In this document: positions 1-9,115 of the stretch, one piece after another
Numbering within the stretch: position 1 is the first letter of the stretch
Layout of the letters: each line of letters opens with the position of its first letter
DNA from: Gammaproteobacteria bacterium
Lineage (GTDB): Bacteria; Pseudomonadota; Gammaproteobacteria; Pseudomonadales; Azotimanducaceae
DNA: 64,000 nucleotides
Direction of reading: 5' to 3'
NCBI GenBank assembly: GCA_009843635.1
Contig: VYDB01000015.1
Coordinates: 48,918-112,917 of the forward strand
Position numbers and translations under genes: made by a program
The notes under the pieces: model-generated
Told to the model about the DNA's origin: nothing
The model's input: the letters and a program-made list of their open reading frames with translations, nothing else
The model's database searches: none

Positions 1-1120
1 CGCGCACGGTGAACACGGCGCGCTCCAGGTCGGCGCGGCTGGGCTGGCCGTCGAGGCGGCGCAGCACTTCAACCAGCAACTTGGCATTCAGGAAGCCTTC
101 CAAGCTGGTGAAGCTCTGGGGGAAGGGCGTGTAGGCCTCCTTGACCAATTCCGCAGGCGGTTCGGGGGCATGGCGCTGCATGAGTTCGCGGTATTCGCCC
201 ACCGCGGGCATGGAGACATCCTCGTAGCTCGGCACCACCTGGGAATTGACCAGCAACTCGGTGTACCGGGAGGTGTCGCCTTCAAGCCCGGTCAGCAGCT
301 TGAGCATGTTCTCGCTGCCGACGAACGACAGATTGGCGATCGGCACCCGAAGGCCCAGGTCCACGGCGTCGCGCACGAAGGCGGCGCAGGCGGCGTAGGC
401 GCCGATGCAGATGACCGCGTCGGGATTCGAGGCCTTGAGTATCTCCACTTGCGCCCGCAGGCCGCCGGTGAACATTTCCCCGCGGCGATAGGTGGCTTCG
501 CCGACAATCCGATGGCCATGTTGCGCCATGGCGCCGCGAACGCCGGCCCAGCCGCTGCGCCCGTAGGCGTCCGCTTGGTAGAACACGCCAATTCGCTGCC
601 GGCCGACCCGTACGAAATTGTCCACCAAGCCACCGGTCTCCTGTCGATAGGAGGCTCGCAGATTGAAGGCGAAATCGCCGTAGGGCGGCTCGCGCTGGGG
701 CTGGGCGCCAGTGAAGGGGAAGAATAGGTAGATGTCGCGCTCCTGGAACTTCTTCAGCATTGGCAGCACCCGGGTCACGGTCGGGGTGCCGACGTAGCCA
801 AACAACAGGAACACGTCATCCTCCAGCATGAGGGTCATGGTGTTCTTGACCGATGGGTCCGGCTGGTAGCCGTCGTCGTAGGTCTTTATCTGGATTTCCC
901 GGCCACCCACGCCGCCTTGGGCGTTGACGTGGGTGAAATAGGCATTGGCGCCTCGGTAGAGTTCGATGCCAAGGCCCCGCGACGGGCCGGAAAAGGCGGC
1001 GGACATGCCCAGGATGAAGGCCGCATCGGTCACGCCCCCGGCGCCTCGGGAGGCCGCCGCCGGCAGCAGCAGCCCGGCGCCTACCGCACCCTGAACCAGC
1101 GCCCTTCGTGAAAATGCCAT
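1..1120 (-). CDS. ABC-type substrate-binding protein, type I periplasmic-binding fold (C-terminus cut by window edge)
   Basis: The minus-strand frame starting at ATG 1120 stays open to base 1 and gives 373 codons. The N-terminus has a twin-arginine stretch (SRRALVQG) and an Ala/Leu-rich segment, consistent with a Tat-like signal peptide. The mature part has the pattern of branched-chain amino-acid/amide-binding proteins (Peripla_BP_6): a start like FILGMSAAFSGPSRGLG, then a YRGANAYF-HVNAQGGVGGR stretch and a DDGYQP motif. Such proteins bind small ligands in the periplasm for an ABC importer or a receptor. The start lies 9 bases after the MFS gene stop, so the two are probably co-transcribed. 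No ABC permease or ATPase gene is visible on this side, though they could lie beyond the edge. The ligand is unknown. The family call is firm; the missing C-terminus is likely only a few tens of residues. Confidence 0.85.
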   Translation of the reverse strand, partial: MAFSRRALVQGAVGAGLLLPAAASRGAGGVTDAAFILGMSAAFSGPSRGLGIELYRGANAYFTHVNAQGGVGGREIQIKTYDDGYQPDPSVKNTMTLMLEDDVFLLFGYVGTPTVTRVLPMLKKFQERDIYLFFPFTGAQPQREPPYGDFAFNLRASYRQETGGLVDNFVRVGRQRIGVFYQADAYGRSGWAGVRGAMAQHGHRIVGEATYRRGEMFTGGLRAQVEILKASNPDAVICIGAYAACAAFVRDAVDLGLRVPIANLSFVGSENMLKLLTGLEGDTSRYTELLVNSQVVPSYEDVSMPAVGEYRELMQRHAPEPPAELVKEAYTPFPQSFTSLEGFLNAKLLVEVLRRLDGQPSRADLERAVFTVR

Positions 1121-1129
1121 GCTAGGCCT

Positions 1130-2431
1130 TCAAACCTTTGAAATGCCGAGTTCGCGCAAGGTGCTGGCCAGCGTCGGGCGCTTCAACCGCACCGGGTCGT
1201 CGTTCAGCAAGTAGGTGAACACCCAGCCGAGCCCCAGCATCAGGATGCCGATCAGGAAGCAGTACATCACCGCCCGGTCGGGATAGACGTCCTTCAGGTA
1301 GCCCACGTAGAGCGGGCCGATGAGGCCGGCCGCCGCCCAGGCGGTGAGTATGGCGCCATACACGGAGGACATGCGCTTGGTGCCGAACACGTCCGCGATG
1401 AACGAGGGCATCACCGCGAAGCCGCCGCCGAAGCACAGCAAGACGTAGCAGACCAGGGCGGAGAAGACGATGGGGTCGCGTTCGGTCATCAGCACGCCGA
1501 AGACCACCATCTGGCTCGCCAGCAGTATGCGGAACACTCGCGCGCGGCCGATGCGGTCCGCCACCATGCCCCACAACAGCCTGCCGCCGCCGTTGAACAT
1601 CGAGCTGACGGCGATGAGCATGGCGCCGTAGGCAGCCAGCGTCTCCGGCTCCACGGTCGGATCGGCGAAGCTCCAAACGTCCTGCAGCAGCGATGACTGG
1701 AAGCTGATGACCGAAATGCCCGCGGCGATGTTGAAGAAGAAGACGATCCAAGTGACGATGAAGGCGGGGGACTTGAGGCAGGCCAGGACGGATTCGCCCT
1801 CGTCCACCGCCAAGGGCGCATCGGCCATGCGGGGCGCTGCGGGGCTGGCCGGCGGATCGCTCAGCCCCAAACCAGCGGGGATCACCATGCAGCCGAACAC
1901 GATGCCCAGCCAGAGGAAGGTCGTGGTCAGGTCGCCACCCGTAAGCGCCAGCAGGGTAGGGGCCAAGCCCTTGCTGAGCAGCAGCGCGCCGACGCCGAAG
2001 CCCATCACGACAATGCCGGTCGCCAAGCCCTTGTGATGCGGAAACCACTTCGCCACGGTAGCCACCGGAGTGACGTAGCCGAGACCGATCCCGGCGCCGC
2101 CAATGACGCCGTAGCCGAGGTAGAACAGCGCCAACGAATCCAGGTGCAAGGCGAGGCTGGCGACCAAGTAGCCGCTGGCGAACATCACCCCGCCGATCAC
2201 CGCCAACCGGCGGGGACCGTAGCGCGGCAGCATGGCGCCCGCCCAGGCCGCCGACACGCCCAAGGAAAAGATCGCCACGCTGAAGGCCCAAGCGGAATCG
2301 GTGTAGGACCAGCCGAGTTGACGCACCAGCAGCGACTGGAAAAAGCTCCAGGCGTACACGGTGCCGAAGCAGATGTGCAGCACTAGGCACAGCGCGACCA
2401 TCACGAGCGGGCGGCGTTGGGCGTTCCCCAT
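1130..2431 (-). CDS. MFS transporter, oxalate/formate antiporter (OFA)-like
   Basis: A 433-residue integral membrane protein with about 12 hydrophobic segments. The N-terminus (HICFGTVYAWSFFQSLLVRQLGW) and the following GAMLPRYGPRRLAVIGG loop resemble the OFA branch of the major facilitator superfamily, which exchanges or imports small mono- and dicarboxylates across the inner membrane. I chose ATG 2431 over the in-frame TTG at 2437 because a GGAAAG ribosome site lies about six bases before the ATG and directly abuts the TTG. It is the first gene of a likely two-gene minus-strand unit with the substrate-binding protein downstream. The substrate is inferred only from family, so a carboxylate carrier is probable but not shown. 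Confidence 0.82.
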   Translation of the reverse strand: MGNAQRRPLVMVALCLVLHICFGTVYAWSFFQSLLVRQLGWSYTDSAWAFSVAIFSLGVSAAWAGAMLPRYGPRRLAVIGGVMFASGYLVASLALHLDSLALFYLGYGVIGGAGIGLGYVTPVATVAKWFPHHKGLATGIVVMGFGVGALLLSKGLAPTLLALTGGDLTTTFLWLGIVFGCMVIPAGLGLSDPPASPAAPRMADAPLAVDEGESVLACLKSPAFIVTWIVFFFNIAAGISVISFQSSLLQDVWSFADPTVEPETLAAYGAMLIAVSSMFNGGGRLLWGMVADRIGRARVFRILLASQMVVFGVLMTERDPIVFSALVCYVLLCFGGGFAVMPSFIADVFGTKRMSSVYGAILTAWAAAGLIGPLYVGYLKDVYPDRAVMYCFLIGILMLGLGWVFTYLLNDDPVRLKRPTLASTLRELGISKV

Positions 2432-2503
2432 CGTCAACTTTCCAATCCGCGGCTTAAGCGGGGTATTCTAAGGGCCAAGGCGCGAGCAAGAGACATATAC
2501 CGC

Positions 2504-3277
2504 ATGAAAGTCCAAAAGCTCTTCCAAAAAACCCTGTTTGGCATCTTCCTTCTATTTGGCGCGATTGGCCTGTCCACCTCGATCCTGTGCATTGTCACCG
2601 TGGACACGCACCTGTCGGAGGAGTACCAGACCAACGGCCAGAACATCGCCCAGACCATCGCCGACTCCAGCGTGGATATTCTTCTGAACCGCGATCTGTC
2701 CGCGCTGCAGTCGTTGATCGATCAATTCGTTCTCATCCAAGCCATCAAGTACGTTTACATCACGGATGAAACCGGCGAGTTCATCGCCCATACCTTCGTG
2801 CCCGGCATCCCCGACGAGATTCGCAACGGCGACCCGCTCAGCACTGAAACCATCGAGCGCAGCCTGCCCGGCATGGGCGACTTCGTGGAAGTCGGCAGCC
2901 CAATACTCGCGGGGGTGGCCGGCACCGTCCACGTCGGCATGGACACCGGCTTGATCGCCTTGAAGATACAGCGCGCCATCGGCCAGCAAGTTTACCTGAT
3001 ATCGATCATCTTCATCGTCGGCGTGTTCGCCGCCATCTGGCTGATCAACCTAGCGGCCAAGCCCATGGGACAGCTACTGGCTTACTCGGTGGACCTGGCC
3101 CAGCAGGCCGCTCAAGAGGAGGCGGTGGCCGAGGCTGGAAAACTGCCCGCTGAAGACCGGGAGCAACTGCTTAGCCGAGGCGATGAAGTGGGCCAGCTCG
3201 CCCGCCTGTACCAGTACTTCGGCGAATTCACGGACGGTGGCGGCCCCCGTCGCGCCCCACCCGTTGCGGGGCAGTAG
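2504..3277 (+). CDS. Membrane sensor protein with periplasmic domain and HAMP-like region, no output domain
   Basis: A 257-residue protein if started at ATG 2504 (MKVQKLFQKT). The open frame extends upstream to 2417, but that part is not hydrophobic and overlaps the divergent MFS start. Residues about 10-30 form a first membrane helix. About 140 residues of periplasmic sensor domain follow, of the Cache-like kind seen in chemoreceptors and sensor kinases, then a second helix (YLISIIFIVGVFAAIWLINL), then a HAMP-like linker ending in DEVGQLARLYQYF. The protein stops about 20 residues later, without kinase, cyclase or methyl-accepting domain. It could modulate a partner encoded elsewhere, or be the residue of a longer sensor. 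It is divergent from the transporter genes and 47 bases ahead of the MaoC gene. Confidence 0.6.
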   Translation: MKVQKLFQKTLFGIFLLFGAIGLSTSILCIVTVDTHLSEEYQTNGQNIAQTIADSSVDILLNRDLSALQSLIDQFVLIQAIKYVYITDETGEFIAHTFVPGIPDEIRNGDPLSTETIERSLPGMGDFVEVGSPILAGVAGTVHVGMDTGLIALKIQRAIGQQVYLISIIFIVGVFAAIWLINLAAKPMGQLLAYSVDLAQQAAQEEAVAEAGKLPAEDREQLLSRGDEVGQLARLYQYFGEFTDGGGPRRAPPVAGQ

Positions 3278-3324
3278 GAACTATATCCAATAAAGTCTTG
3301 TATAAACAAAAGGTTGAAATATAA

Positions 3325-3846
3325 ATGTCGAAAACATCAAAGAAAGTTGGGCCGCAGAGATACCGGGAGACCTTCGGGCGCTACTTTGAGGATTTCGAAG
3401 TCGGCGACGTCTATGAGCACCGCCCGGGCAAGACCGTTACGCAGTATGACAACCACCTGTTCACGCTGCTGACGCTGAACACCCATCCGCTGCACTTCGA
3501 CGTGGAGTACGGCAAGGGCACCGAGTTTGGCCGCAACCTCGTGGTCAGCCCGTACACCCTGGCGCTGCTGATCGGCATGAGCGTGACCGATGTGAGCCAA
3601 AAGGCGATCGCCAATCTCGGCATGGACGAGGTGAAGTTCAGCGCCCCCGTTTTTGAAGGCGACACCCTTTACGGCGAATCGGAAGTGATCGCCAAGCGGG
3701 AGTCCAAGTCGCGGCCCGGACAGGGCATTGTCACCGTGCGGACCATCGGCCGGAACCAAGACGGGGTGGAAGTGTGCAGCTTTCTGCGCAACGTGCTGGT
3801 GCCGGGCGAGGGGAACGCCGTCGAGGACCGGGTCGGACACTACTAG
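3325..3846 (+). CDS. MaoC-family (hot-dog fold) enoyl-CoA hydratase/dehydratase
   Basis: A 173-residue hot-dog fold protein. Residues 14-30 (RETFGRYFEDFEVGDVY) are the typical MaoC opening, and NTHPLHFD at residues 52-59 is the hydratase motif with its catalytic His. Members add or remove water across the double bond of short or branched acyl-CoA esters in the cytoplasm. Some small MaoC proteins next to CoA-transferases are mesaconyl- or itaconyl-CoA hydratases. The CaiB/BaiF gene 16 bases downstream fits that pairing, but no citramalyl-CoA-type lyase is visible here, so the substrate remains open. The coding region is preceded by a purine-rich stretch (AAAAGGTTGAAATATAA). Confidence 0.82.
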   Translation: MSKTSKKVGPQRYRETFGRYFEDFEVGDVYEHRPGKTVTQYDNHLFTLLTLNTHPLHFDVEYGKGTEFGRNLVVSPYTLALLIGMSVTDVSQKAIANLGMDEVKFSAPVFEGDTLYGESEVIAKRESKSRPGQGIVTVRTIGRNQDGVEVCSFLRNVLVPGEGNAVEDRVGHY

Positions 3847-3862
3847 CTGATATGCGGTGGCG

Positions 3863-4996
3863 ATGTCTCCCTTAAGCGGTGTGCGGGTGCTGAGCGTCGA
3901 GCACTACGGCGCAGGCCCCTATGGCACACAGTTGCTCGCCGACCTAGGCGCCGAAGTGGTCAAGGTGGAGAACGGGGCTGCTGGCGGCGACTACTCGCGT
4001 TCCGTCGGGCCGTACCTGTTGGGGGAGGGCGACAGCCAGTTCCACCAGACCTTCAGCCGCGGCAAGAAGAGCGTCAACCTCGATTTGAAATCCGCCGCAG
4101 GCCGCGCCCGCTTTGAACGCCTGCTCACCGAGGCCGACGCCGTGGCCAACAACCTGCGCGGCGACCAGCCGGAAAAGCTCAGGATCCGCTACGCCGACTT
4201 GGCAGCCATCAAGCCGGCGATCGTTTGCGCGCATCTGTCCGCCTATGGGCGCGGCAACGCTCGCGCCGCATGGCCGGGGTACGACTACCTGATGCAAGCG
4301 GAATGCGGCTTCTTGAGCCTCACCGGAGAGCCCGACGGCCCGCCGGCACGGTTTGGCCTGTCCATGGTGGACTTCATGACCGGCTCGCTGATGGCGCTGT
4401 CCCTCGTTTCGGCGGTGCTGCGCGCCCGCCAGACCGGACAAGGCTGCGATGTGGATCTATCGCTCTACGACACGGCGCTGCACCAATTGTCCTATCCGGC
4501 GGTTTGGTATCTCAACGAGGGCCTGCGCACCGAACGCCTGCCGCGGTCTTCCCATCCGAGCATCGTGCCCAGCCAGCTGTTCCGCACCCAGGACGGCTGG
4601 CTGTTCGTCATGTGCCAGACGCCGAAGTTCTGGAACTTGTTCTGCGAAGCGGTGCAGCGCCCTGACCTGCCGGCGGACGAGCGCTTCATTGACCCGCCTT
4701 CCCGCCTGGCCCATCGGGACGCGCTGCAGGCGGAGATTGAGCAAACGCTGGAGACCGCGCCGAGCGCCCACTGGATGGCGCTGCTGGCGGGCTTGGTGCC
4801 CGTGGCGCCGGTGAACGGCATCGCCGCGGCGCTGGACAACCCGTTCGCCGAGGAGGTGGGGATGCTCAACCGTGTCGACCACCCCCAACGCGAAGGCGGC
4901 TTGCGCATGCTGTCGAGCCCCTTTCGAGTTGACGGACAACGGCCGCCAAACCGGCGCGCGCCGCTGATCGGCGAGCACGATGATGAGTTCCCGTAG
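3863..4996 (+). CDS. CaiB/BaiF family (class III) CoA-transferase
   Basis: A 377-residue protein starting with LSGVRVLSVEHYGAGPYG, the standard opening of class III CoA-transferases, followed by LADLGAEVVKVE. Asp170 in the GLSMVDFMTG stretch sits where the family carries the aspartate that forms the covalent acyl anhydride intermediate. The enzymes move CoA between carboxylates in the cytoplasm. A GTG at 3857 gives a two-residue longer alternative start. It follows the MaoC hydratase closely and precedes a TonB-dependent receptor, so activation and hydration of an imported acid is a reasonable inference. Which acid is unknown. Length is slightly below the usual 390-410. Confidence 0.85.
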   Translation: MSPLSGVRVLSVEHYGAGPYGTQLLADLGAEVVKVENGAAGGDYSRSVGPYLLGEGDSQFHQTFSRGKKSVNLDLKSAAGRARFERLLTEADAVANNLRGDQPEKLRIRYADLAAIKPAIVCAHLSAYGRGNARAAWPGYDYLMQAECGFLSLTGEPDGPPARFGLSMVDFMTGSLMALSLVSAVLRARQTGQGCDVDLSLYDTALHQLSYPAVWYLNEGLRTERLPRSSHPSIVPSQLFRTQDGWLFVMCQTPKFWNLFCEAVQRPDLPADERFIDPPSRLAHRDALQAEIEQTLETAPSAHWMALLAGLVPVAPVNGIAAALDNPFAEEVGMLNRVDHPQREGGLRMLSSPFRVDGQRPPNRRAPLIGEHDDEFP

Positions 4997-5153
4997 CTTG
5001 CAGTGACCGGGCAATCAATGCACCATACGGGTGCGACTGGGCGGTGGAGAGTACCGCCGTTCGCCTCGAATCCAGATTTGATAACCACGCTCTGTGAACT
5101 TGGGCCGGTGACGGCACACAAGTTCGTGGGCTGTAACTGAAAAGGGGAAAAAC

Positions 5154-7475
5154 ATGAAGATCATAATGCGAACGCTAGCCGCGTTGCCGGGGCTGGCGCT
5201 GTTCCTGTTTAGCCAGCAAACGCTGGCCGCCACCGGCGACGATGCGGCGGTCGAAGCCCGCGGCACTCTGGAGGAAGTGGTGGTCATCGCCCGCAAGCGG
5301 GAGGAGCCGCTGCAGGAGACGCCGGTGGCGGTGTCGGTGATCACGTCGGACCAGATTGACCTGACGTTCTCGCCGAACCTGGCCGCGATGCCCTTTCCGG
5401 CCCCGAACGTGAACATCAACAACGGCCTCCTGAGCAACGTGCTGTATCTCTCCGTGCGCGGCTATGCCCTGACGGACGTTGACTCCACGCTCGACCCGCC
5501 GGTGGCCGTCATGGTGGACGGCATCTACTACACCCGTCCGGTGATGAACAACCTCGACATGTTCGACGTGGAGCAGCTCGAGGTGCTGCGCGGGCCCCAG
5601 GGCACCCTGTTCGGCAGGAACACCACCGCGGGCGCCATCCAGCTCAGAACGAAGCGCCCGACCGACGAGTTCGAGACCTCCGGCAAGGTGACCATCGGCA
5701 ACTACGGCCGCACTGACGTGCGCGCGGCCATCAACGTGCCGCTGGTGGAAGGCAAGGTCAACGCGCGCTTGGCGGGCTTTTCGCTGAACACCGACGGCTT
5801 CTACAACAGCGCCATCACCGCCAACAGCTCCTCGCGCGACATCGGCAAGGACGACAAGCTGACGCTGCGGCCGTCGATTCAGTTCATCCTGAGCGACACC
5901 ATGGACCTGACCTTCATCGGCGAATGGCATCAGGACAAGTCCCAAATACGCCCGCAGAAGAACTACTCCGGCCCAAACCGCTCGCTGTGCAGCAATCACG
6001 GCTACTGCGGCGTACCCTTCGGCGATGCCCCCAAGCGGGACGACTATGACGCCGACGTCATCGAGCCCGGCTTCGTGGACATCGACATCTACTCCATCAC
6101 CAAGGAATTCAACTGGGAGCTGGACAAGGGCACCATCACTTGGCTGAGCAACTTCCGCGATACGGACGAAACCTGGGTCTATGATGCGGACGGCGTGGGG
6201 GCCTACGACATGTTCCTGGTGGACCGGCGCCAGCCGCACCAGCAGTACTCCACCGAACTGCGCTTCGCCTCCACCGGTTTTGACCGGTTCGACTTCATCG
6301 GCGGCGTTTTCTACCTGAACCAGGAGTACGACCTTGAACGGCGCACCGGCATCGGCTCCGACCGGCTCTCGCCCCCCAATCCCAATGCCTTCGTGATTCC
6401 GCTGTACAGCATCACCGGCCAGGAGCACGAAACTTGGTCGGTGTTCGGCGAACTGAACTACGACCTCACCGAGCAGTTGACGGTGACCGTCGGCGGGCGT
6501 TACACCGACGAGAAGAAGGATTTCTACCAGCAGACCTTCGCCGTCTATCCCAACACCGGGCCTAGGCAGGACTATTCCCGTTCCTGGGACGACGCCGGAC
6601 CCAAATTCGGGCTGCGCTACCAGATCACGCCGGATGTCATGACCTATGCCACCTACCAGCGGGGCTTCAAGAGCGGGGGCTTCAACGGCCGCTGCGGCCA
6701 GCAAGCCACCTGCAACCGCTCATTCGACCCGGAAAAGGTGGACGGCTTCGAGCTGGGCCTGAAGGCCGACCTCGCGGACAACCGGGTGCGCACCAACCTG
6801 GCGCTGTTCCTGTCCGAGATCAAGGGGCTGCAGCGCACGCGCTTGGTGCCCTTGCCGCCGGGCGCCACCAACCCCCAGGAGACGGTGACGGACAATGCCG
6901 CCAGGGCGGAGATGCAGGGCATCGAGCTGGAGGTTTCCGCTTGGGTGACGCCGGAGTTCCGGCTCGACTTGATGGCGGGCATTCTGGACACCAAGTACAA
7001 GGAATTCTGCGCCGACATCAACGGGGCGCAGCTCTACGATGCGCCGCCCACTTCCGATTGCGGTGGCGAGGTGGTGCTCGCCATCGAGTATCCGGACGGC
7101 CCCGATGCCTACATCGTCGACGAGGACAACTCCGGCTTCGATCTACAGCTTGCGCCGAAGTTCAACGCATCGATCGGCGGCACCTACACCCACAGCCTTG
7201 CCAACGGTGGGACGGTGGTCTTCAACGCCACCTACACCTACGTGGACGATCTCTTCATTGATCATCTGGAACTCAGCCATCGCAATTCCGTGGAATTGCT
7301 GAACGCCAGCATCAATTACGAGTCCCCGGGCGACCGCTATCGCGTCAGCCTCTTCGGCATCAACCTGACCGACGAGATTTACGTGGTTTCGCGCACCATC
7401 GTGCCGCCGCTGTTCGACTACCGCAACGTCAGCCCGCCGCGCATGTGGGGCGTGGAACTGGCTTGGGAACTGTAG
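5154..7475 (+). CDS. TonB-dependent outer-membrane receptor
   Basis: A 773-residue outer-membrane receptor. Residues 1-25 are a signal peptide ending in a QQTLA-type site. A TonB-box-like EEVVVIA lies at about 40-46. The plug domain carries MVDGIYYTRP and the hallmark EVLRGPQGTLFGRNTTAGAI. The rest is a beta-barrel rich in alternating aromatic and polar residues, with YQRGFKSGGFNGR near the middle. Such proteins take up large or scarce ligands using TonB energy. The closest style is the broad sphingomonad-type receptor family, many of which import organic substrates rather than siderophores. A good ribosome site (AAAAGGGGAAAAAC) precedes ATG 5154. The oxidoreductase gene starts five bases after the stop. 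No Fur-like site was seen upstream. Confidence 0.9.
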   Translation: MKIIMRTLAALPGLALFLFSQQTLAATGDDAAVEARGTLEEVVVIARKREEPLQETPVAVSVITSDQIDLTFSPNLAAMPFPAPNVNINNGLLSNVLYLSVRGYALTDVDSTLDPPVAVMVDGIYYTRPVMNNLDMFDVEQLEVLRGPQGTLFGRNTTAGAIQLRTKRPTDEFETSGKVTIGNYGRTDVRAAINVPLVEGKVNARLAGFSLNTDGFYNSAITANSSSRDIGKDDKLTLRPSIQFILSDTMDLTFIGEWHQDKSQIRPQKNYSGPNRSLCSNHGYCGVPFGDAPKRDDYDADVIEPGFVDIDIYSITKEFNWELDKGTITWLSNFRDTDETWVYDADGVGAYDMFLVDRRQPHQQYSTELRFASTGFDRFDFIGGVFYLNQEYDLERRTGIGSDRLSPPNPNAFVIPLYSITGQEHETWSVFGELNYDLTEQLTVTVGGRYTDEKKDFYQQTFAVYPNTGPRQDYSRSWDDAGPKFGLRYQITPDVMTYATYQRGFKSGGFNGRCGQQATCNRSFDPEKVDGFELGLKADLADNRVRTNLALFLSEIKGLQRTRLVPLPPGATNPQETVTDNAARAEMQGIELEVSAWVTPEFRLDLMAGILDTKYKEFCADINGAQLYDAPPTSDCGGEVVLAIEYPDGPDAYIVDEDNSGFDLQLAPKFNASIGGTYTHSLANGGTVVFNATYTYVDDLFIDHLELSHRNSVELLNASINYESPGDRYRVSLFGINLTDEIYVVSRTIVPPLFDYRNVSPPRMWGVELAWEL

Positions 7476-7480
7476 CGGAC

Positions 7481-8506
7481 ATGGGAGCGGGCGCCATCAA
7501 CCGCAAATGGGTGGTCGCGTCCCGTCCGGAAGCCGAAACAACGGCGGGCAACTTCGAGCTTCAGGAGGCGCCCGTCCCCGAGCTTCCAGACGGCGCGATG
7601 TTGCTCAAGACGCGCTACTTGACGGTCAGTCCGCCGGCACGGATGGCGCTGGTGTCCGGCGGCATCGCCCGTCGGCCCATTCCCATCGGCGCCACCATGC
7701 GCGGCACCGGGCTGGCGGAAGTCGTCGAATCGAAGCATGCGGAATTCGCTTCCGGCGATCTGGTCCTCGGCGATCTCGGCTGGCAGGAATTCGCGATCTC
7801 CGATGGGGTTCGCCGCCGCCCGGTGCGTAAGGTTCAAGCTCCTCCCGGCCATCCGGAGAGCACGTTGCTGCACGTGTTGGGCGGTGGTGGGGCCACCGCC
7901 TATTTCGGGATGACGGAGTATTGCAAGCCGCGTCCGGGGGATACCCTGGTGGTCTCCACGGCGGCGGGCAGCGTCGGTGCCATCCTCTGCCAGCTCGGGC
8001 GCCTGCAGGGTTGCCGGGTGGTGGGCATCGCCGGTGGCCCGGCGAAGTGCGACTGGCTGGTCAAGGAGCTCGGCTGTGCCGCCGCCATCGACTACAAAGG
8101 GGAGAACTTGAGCGAGCGCTTGGACGAGACCTGTCCGGACGGCATCGACATCTACTTCGACAACGTGGGCGGGGAGACCCTGGATGCGGCCTTGGCGCGG
8201 ATCACCCAGGGTGCCCGCGTGGTGCTGTGCGGCGGCACTTCCCAGTACAACCATGATCTCGACTGGTACGGCCCGAAAAACTACTTCAACTTGGTTTACA
8301 AGCAAGCTGAAATGGCCGGCTTTTACGTGTTCAACTTCGCGGACCGCTTCGCCGAAGCGCACGCCCGGCTGGCGGCGTTGATCGATGCCGGCGACTTGAT
8401 CTACCGCGAGGACGTGCTCGAAGGCCTGGAAAACGCCCCGGAAGCCCTGATGCGGCTGTTCCGTGGTGACAATTTCGGCGTCCAACTCGTCCGAGTGGCC
8501 GACTAA
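7481..8506 (+). CDS. NADP-dependent medium-chain oxidoreductase (prostaglandin/leukotriene reductase-like MDR)
   Basis: A 341-residue protein starting at ATG 7481, five bases after the TonB receptor stop. It opens with NRKWVVASRPEAE and has the nucleotide-binding segment VVSTAAGSVGAILCQLG plus FDNVGGETLDAAL. These are signatures of the zinc-free medium-chain dehydrogenase/reductase family that includes curcumin reductase and leukotriene B4 12-hydroxydehydrogenase. Members reduce alpha,beta-unsaturated ketones or aldehydes with NADPH. The tight spacing implies co-transcription with the receptor, and possibly action on the imported ligand or a product of it. The natural substrate cannot be read from the sequence. 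Confidence 0.85.
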   Translation: MGAGAINRKWVVASRPEAETTAGNFELQEAPVPELPDGAMLLKTRYLTVSPPARMALVSGGIARRPIPIGATMRGTGLAEVVESKHAEFASGDLVLGDLGWQEFAISDGVRRRPVRKVQAPPGHPESTLLHVLGGGGATAYFGMTEYCKPRPGDTLVVSTAAGSVGAILCQLGRLQGCRVVGIAGGPAKCDWLVKELGCAAAIDYKGENLSERLDETCPDGIDIYFDNVGGETLDAALARITQGARVVLCGGTSQYNHDLDWYGPKNYFNLVYKQAEMAGFYVFNFADRFAEAHARLAALIDAGDLIYREDVLEGLENAPEALMRLFRGDNFGVQLVRVAD

Positions 8507-8643
8507 CCCCTTGCGCGCAGGCCAGTCCGCCATTATCGTTCGCGCCTGATCGACGCCTCGCTTCGCCGCACCGTCCGTTCGCCTCGATTGGCGGTCCGGC
8601 GGCATGCCGCAAGTGCGGCCTCAAGAACATCAATGAGGACAGC

Positions 8644-9114
8644 ATGGGCCCGGAAGCCGACATCGCCAGCGCTGCCGTTCAAAGCCAGAATTTGTGGCCG
8701 GTGGTCCTCTACGCCCTGGGGGTTGGGGTGGTCGTCGTCGCGTCCATCGGCGGCTCCTGGCTGCTTGGCGCCCGCACCCGCAAGCGCAAGGCCACCGACA
8801 TGCCTTTTGAATCCGGCATCGTGCCGGTGGGCGCCGCCGAGCAGACGCGGCTGTCCATCGAGTTCTACCTGATCGCCATGTTCTTCGTCATCTTCGACCT
8901 GGAGACCATCTTCATCTTTGGCTGGGCGGTGGCGTTCTTCGAACTCGGTTGGCGCGGCTACTTGGGCGCGTCAGTGTTCATCGTCATTCTCCTGGTTGCC
9001 TTGGTTTATGAATGGCGCACCGGGGCGCTGGACTGGGGCCTCAAGCACCGGCAAAAGCGTGGCCGCTACGCGGTTGAAGCGCCTGCGGGCGCGGCGCAAG
9101 GGGAGGCTGCCTGA
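8644..9114 (+). CDS. nuoA: NADH-quinone oxidoreductase subunit A
   Basis: A 156-residue membrane subunit at the head of the nuo operon. Three hydrophobic helices lie at about residues 18-43, 72-100 and 106-124. The family pattern FDLET at 84-88 and the loop FESGIVPVG at 55-63 match NuoA, which lies at the joint between the hydrophilic and membrane arms of complex I near the quinone site. ATGAGGACAGC gives a ribosome site before ATG 8644. The 137 bases upstream should carry the operon promoter, but no convincing sigma70 pair was found there. The stop is one base before the nuoB start. The charged C-terminal tail ([13 protein letters not shown]) is somewhat longer than in E. coli. Confidence 0.95.
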   Translation: MGPEADIASAAVQSQNLWPVVLYALGVGVVVVASIGGSWLLGARTRKRKATDMPFESGIVPVGAAEQTRLSIEFYLIAMFFVIFDLETIFIFGWAVAFFELGWRGYLGASVFIVILLVALVYEWRTGALDWGLKHRQKRGRYAVEAPAGAAQGEAA

Positions 9115-9115
9115 G

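Noticed and set aside
2417..2503. Longer start of the sensor gene at 2417
   Set aside because: The added residues are basic, not conserved-looking and overlap the divergent MFS start; the membrane helix follows directly after ATG 2504.
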